Positions 60,412 through 64,000 of a DNA stretch of 64,000 bases are shown here, one piece after another. This DNA is from Panonychus citri (Eukaryota > Arthropoda > Arachnida > Trombidiformes > Tetranychidae), in assembly GCF_014898815.1 (NCBI RefSeq), contig NW_026515549.1:992001-1056000 (forward strand), in the 5' to 3' direction. The first letter of the stretch is position 1. Each line of letters begins with the position of its first letter. Under the pieces are notes generated by a model, which was given only the letters and a program-made list of their open reading frames with translations, was not told where the DNA came from and made no database searches. The position numbers and the translations under genes are program-made.

Positions 60412-60495
60412 GCGTGTAGCCCAGTGCCTTCGGGCGATTGGATTATGTCCAATGTAATGTTTGAAGCATTAACCTCGTAAGGGGGGTCACTAAAT
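60402..60495 (+). repeat. LINE 3' tail with two hairpins
   Basis: Begins at the ORF2 end (GTAAACTGA). A first hairpin, GCC-TTCG-GGC (60426-60435), has a UUCG tetraloop closed by C-G. A second, ATTGGA-TTATG-TCCAAT (60437-60453), has a 6-bp stem and 5-base loop. Both hairpin positions are kept, with other stem sequences, in the copy at 41373-41403. LINE RTs commonly recognise such 3' structures (established for several clades). Confidence 0.7.
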
Positions 60496-63400
60496 GAATA
60501 TTTTCTTGTTTGATCTTTCTTAATATTACTTGTTATTATCTTGTGTTAATATTTGTTTTAATTTGAAATTGTTGGATGATTAAGTAAGAAAGATGAAAAG
60601 ATTATCAATAGCAAAGGTTAGGATTAAAGTGATTGAAAAGTTTGATTGGTCATTTGATGTGATTTACACAATCAAATGAATGGGATGTAAAGTAATCAAG
60701 ATAATTTATAATAAGTGATAATTTATTTGAGAAAATAACACTGCAATAAATAATCTCAAGCTCTTTAATTAAACAGCAATTGATTGTATTTTATCAATAA
60801 ATTAAGTGTCCAATCTTCGGGTAAAAGTTTTTCTTAGAAATTGATTACATTTGAACCAGAAAAACAAACATTAAATTAATTACAATTTCTTGGTGTTTCA
60901 ACGTGTTCCTTTCATGGTTAATCATTGAACTCGATTGTGGCCCATTAGAGTTTACATAAATTAAGTTTGAATTGATTAAATTGATCTTCACCAATAAGAT
61001 ATTTGGATTCCTTAGGAAGATTATTATCATTTTGTATAAAGTATTTTCTTATTGTCAATATTATCAAAGGATAATCTATGTTTTCACTGGATAAGCGATG
61101 ATAACTAACTATTAATACATTTGAAGTTGTTTGTAACAATTTAATCAGCCACTTACATGAACTAAATCAAAATAATCATCGTAATTATCAATCATAGGGA
61201 ATAGTTTAAGGCAAGTAGTTTATTATACAACTTTTGAGACACAATAATTGTAACTTAAATTGAGCAATAATCATCAATTAACGATCCAATTTGCAATAAT
61301 AACTACACTATTAATTCAATAGTTAATTCACTTCAAGAAGTTACAACTCATCAATCAATTCGATGTGCTGGTAAATTTCATCGATTCCATTTATTATGAG
61401 TCTCATTCATGATAATTGATAAAAATTCTCTTATTTGATCTTGAGCAAGTTCTGTAAAAATTAGATTCCCGCATAAATGTTCAAATTAAAAGTGACAACT
61501 TTGAGATTTCGTTATAACGATTGGTACTTGCGTCCTTAATTTAACAATTGCTGGTCCATGATTTCGGTTTGGATTTGATTTGATTTCGTTACATCGCAAA
61601 ACTAATGTACAAAAATAAGTACTTGAATCGAGTCTTCGAAAAGTGTCAAATCAAGAGAATTAAATCTTGATAACAAAATGAAAATAAATTGATATTAATT
61701 GCAAAGATCATTTAATGAGTTGATGGAAACATTGATGAACTGAAATTCATTTTAATAGTATTTATATTAATATAAATGTAATACAATTTATCTTGAGGTG
61801 TTTAATCAACAATTTCTGATAAAAACTAAAACTTACGAAATTCATGTTAATCTATTTGACAATCAAATTGATTATCAACCTCGCCGGTGGCCTTGTGACC
61901 TTCATTTGACTATCATGACTTTTGATTGCTCATCAAATGATGAAAATAATAAAATAAAATAAACACTATTATCATAAAGGTGATAGTGAAAATAGCAAAA
62001 CATTGATGAAAACCTGAATTAGAATGAAACTTTGATGATTAATTTAATATTGATTTCACTGATTCTAAAATCTAAAACTGAATCTTAATTATCATGATGA
62101 TCGTTTGATTATAACAATTTTCTAAGTGACCAGAAAACATCATTAAACATGATAACATGTTTACTTGGTCGCAATGAAGAGTCAGAACTATTACCAAAAT
62201 AGCAATTGGCCCGAACCTTTTTCGGTGTTAATCAAGTTTCACTAGTTAATCAAACAGTTACTCTCATTAATTTAATTTCTCTTTTTTATCTCAATTGATT
62301 TCCATTATCAAGTGGCCAGATTTCATGATAATTACTCTCATTATCTCACAATATTGATTGGGTACAAATTTTCATTAACAGTTAAAGTAAAAATGAATTA
62401 TTATTTTTAATTTTAAACGCATTCTAAATATTAATCCAGTTAAATTATATATAAATTGATTCACTTGATGTCTAATTAATATTTTAACTGGAACTGTTTC
62501 ATTTGAAGTAATCACTTGAGATTCAACCATCAACATAAAACTTCAATCAAGTTACCAGAAAACACACCTTTAAGTTAAATCAGTTTACTAATTTACTTAA
62601 TTGTAGGAAGTTAGATTATTAATAATCGTAATCGTTGTGGGCTCATTTGCAACCCACTTTTCATCAGTGATCAACATCTCATCTGTCTATTTGACCTCTA
62701 TTTATATTTTCATGTCGAATAATTAATTTCACTTCATCTTAATTACAATTAACCTTAATCAATTGCTAATTTTATTAAATATTCAAAAATCACGCCTGAA
62801 AAACAGCAACCAAAACAAAGTTGAACATTTTTGTTTACAATCAGTAAACAATCATGATGATTAAGTTAATTGATAACTTGTCAAAATAAAAGTAACAAGA
62901 TTATTAAATATGAGTCTTAATCAATCAGAAAAAGTGGATGAACAAATTTAATTGACGTTAGTTGGTTTTCTGATTGATTGATTGAGTTAATCAAATGATG
63001 ATTGAAGATGAGGATTAATATAACGGACACAGAAAGGTCAACATGATATTGTCAACCTTGACATTGGAGATAAAGTTTGAATGAAGATTAAGTAAGATTA
63101 GTAAAGATTAAGGAAGATAAAAAGTGTCATCAATTTTATATAAAAATCTCAAAGTTTTCTCATCTTTTTGACTTTTTCAGTTTTTTGTCGAACCATTTGA
63201 TTAATGATGATTTTATTAACTTGTTAAGACAACAATTAATGAGAAAAGATTGTAATCAGTTATGATAATCTTGCAAACACATACAACTAGTACTTTAAAT
63301 TTCATCTAATAATGAGATAATTTGATGAACGATGAAAACCTTTACATTATCATGGGAATAAAACGAGACAATTAGATGAATACAGTTGAATAACCAAAGA

Positions 63401-64000
63401 GAAACGATCACAATTAATTGACAATAACAATTGTTTCCGTATTTAAGGTCCTTTCGCTTCCGTGTAAAATCAATTGTGGTAATCAGTTCTTTGAGAAGAT
63501 GAACAGAAATGATTTACTGATTGAAGTTTTTTTCGATAAAACTTTGATAATCATGTAAATTTTTCGTTATAATTTTGATCAACAGAAATCGAATAAGAGA
63601 AAATTGGTTTCCAATGACCGTTGATTGACCAAATTCAATCGATTTCTCTTATTATCTTAATATTCACCATTACGATTATTGTTTTCGTCATCAGTTTGCT
63701 CTCAATAAATTGGGTTAGTCCTGAAGCGAAAGAAAATTGTAAATGTTAATAATCTGCCGAAATTCAATTGATTATTATTATCCGTTGATCTTAATTGTGT
63801 CTATATCTCAAAATATCTCAATAATATCAAATGCTAATCATGTTGATCTTTAGTAATGTTTTTGTTTTTATTTGTTTACCTGTTCAATTGATTTCATAAC
63901 CGCGATGTTTACATGATCATCTACAGAATCATTATCGTTATCACAGAATCAGAATCAGAATCATCGAGTGACACCTTTTTCCTTCTCCCTGGTTTGGGTT
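60496..64000. other. AT-rich non-coding flank
   Basis: 3.5 kb without a supportable gene on either strand. Reverse frames near 60845-61139 are Asn/Ile-rich chance ORFs. A short (CAGAAT)n stretch lies at about 63943-63962 near the window end. Confidence 0.5.

Larger units (their letters stand above)
54565..60495 (+). mobile_element. near-intact LINE with two ORF1-like genes
   Basis: A non-LTR retrotransposon on the + strand. Order: ORF1a (zinc knuckles), a 0.68-kb spacer with tandem repeats, ORF1b (zinc knuckles), ORF2 (endonuclease and reverse transcriptase) overlapping ORF1b by 50 bp, and a short structured 3' tail. All frames are open, which suggests recent activity. The true 5' end is unknown and could lie up to about 150 bp before 54565; the 3' end, near 60495, is estimated from the last sequence with tail character. 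There is no poly-A. Clade not assigned: APE-type endonuclease, no RNase H seen. Alternatively, ORF1a belongs to a separate truncated element lying upstream. Confidence 0.85.

Noticed and set aside
1..64000. CRISPR arrays, rRNA or tRNA genes, bacterial-type operons
   Set aside because: None seen. The repeats are microsatellites or transposon ends, the genes have introns, and no tRNA A/B box pair was recognised by eye (a tRNAscan run would be decisive).

Overview
This is a eukaryotic nuclear window, very AT-rich, with intron-containing animal genes. The gene set (Popeye protein, lipocalin, INF2-type formin, GH18 chitinase with a chitin-binding tail, BMP ligand, ephexin-type RhoGEF), the short GT-AG introns (mostly about 60-115 bp) and the fairly compact middle section point to an arthropod. 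A mite or other small-genome chelicerate is my best guess; the exact taxon is inference.

Layout. 1-757 is non-coding. 758-4138 is a bounded LTR retrotransposon with both LTRs, a 4-bp target duplication, PBS and PPT. It has a gag-like gene but no pol, and a 782-bp foldback DNA transposon (MITE) sits inside gag with a TA duplication. 4143-20494 has no gene I can support. 20495-43510 is the gene-rich part: Popeye-domain gene (+), lipocalin (-), small membrane protein (+), INF2/Form3-type formin (+), chitinase (-), PHYHD1-type dioxygenase (-), cytochrome bc1 subunit 2 (+), BMP5-8/gbb-type ligand (-), and an unrecognised membrane protein (+) with a 5'-truncated LINE tail just upstream of it. 43511-51872 is one large ephexin-type RhoGEF gene (-). 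54565-about 60495 is a nearly intact LINE with two different zinc-knuckle ORF1-like proteins followed by an endonuclease/reverse-transcriptase ORF2. 60496-64000 holds no gene I can support.

The host genes do not form one pathway. Two act on the actin/Rho system (formin, ephexin), two are mitochondrial or possibly so (bc1 subunit 2, the small membrane protein), and three are secreted (lipocalin, chitinase, BMP). Exon models were built by reading splice sites and checking that every junction keeps frame.

Most unusual signals: the BMP ligand lacks the cysteine that normally makes the inter-chain disulfide; the LINE carries two tandem ORF1-like proteins, a possible in-frame spliceosomal intron, and a 3' tail whose two hairpins are kept with different stem sequences in a second copy at 41.3 kb; and the MITE inside gag can be delimited to the base.
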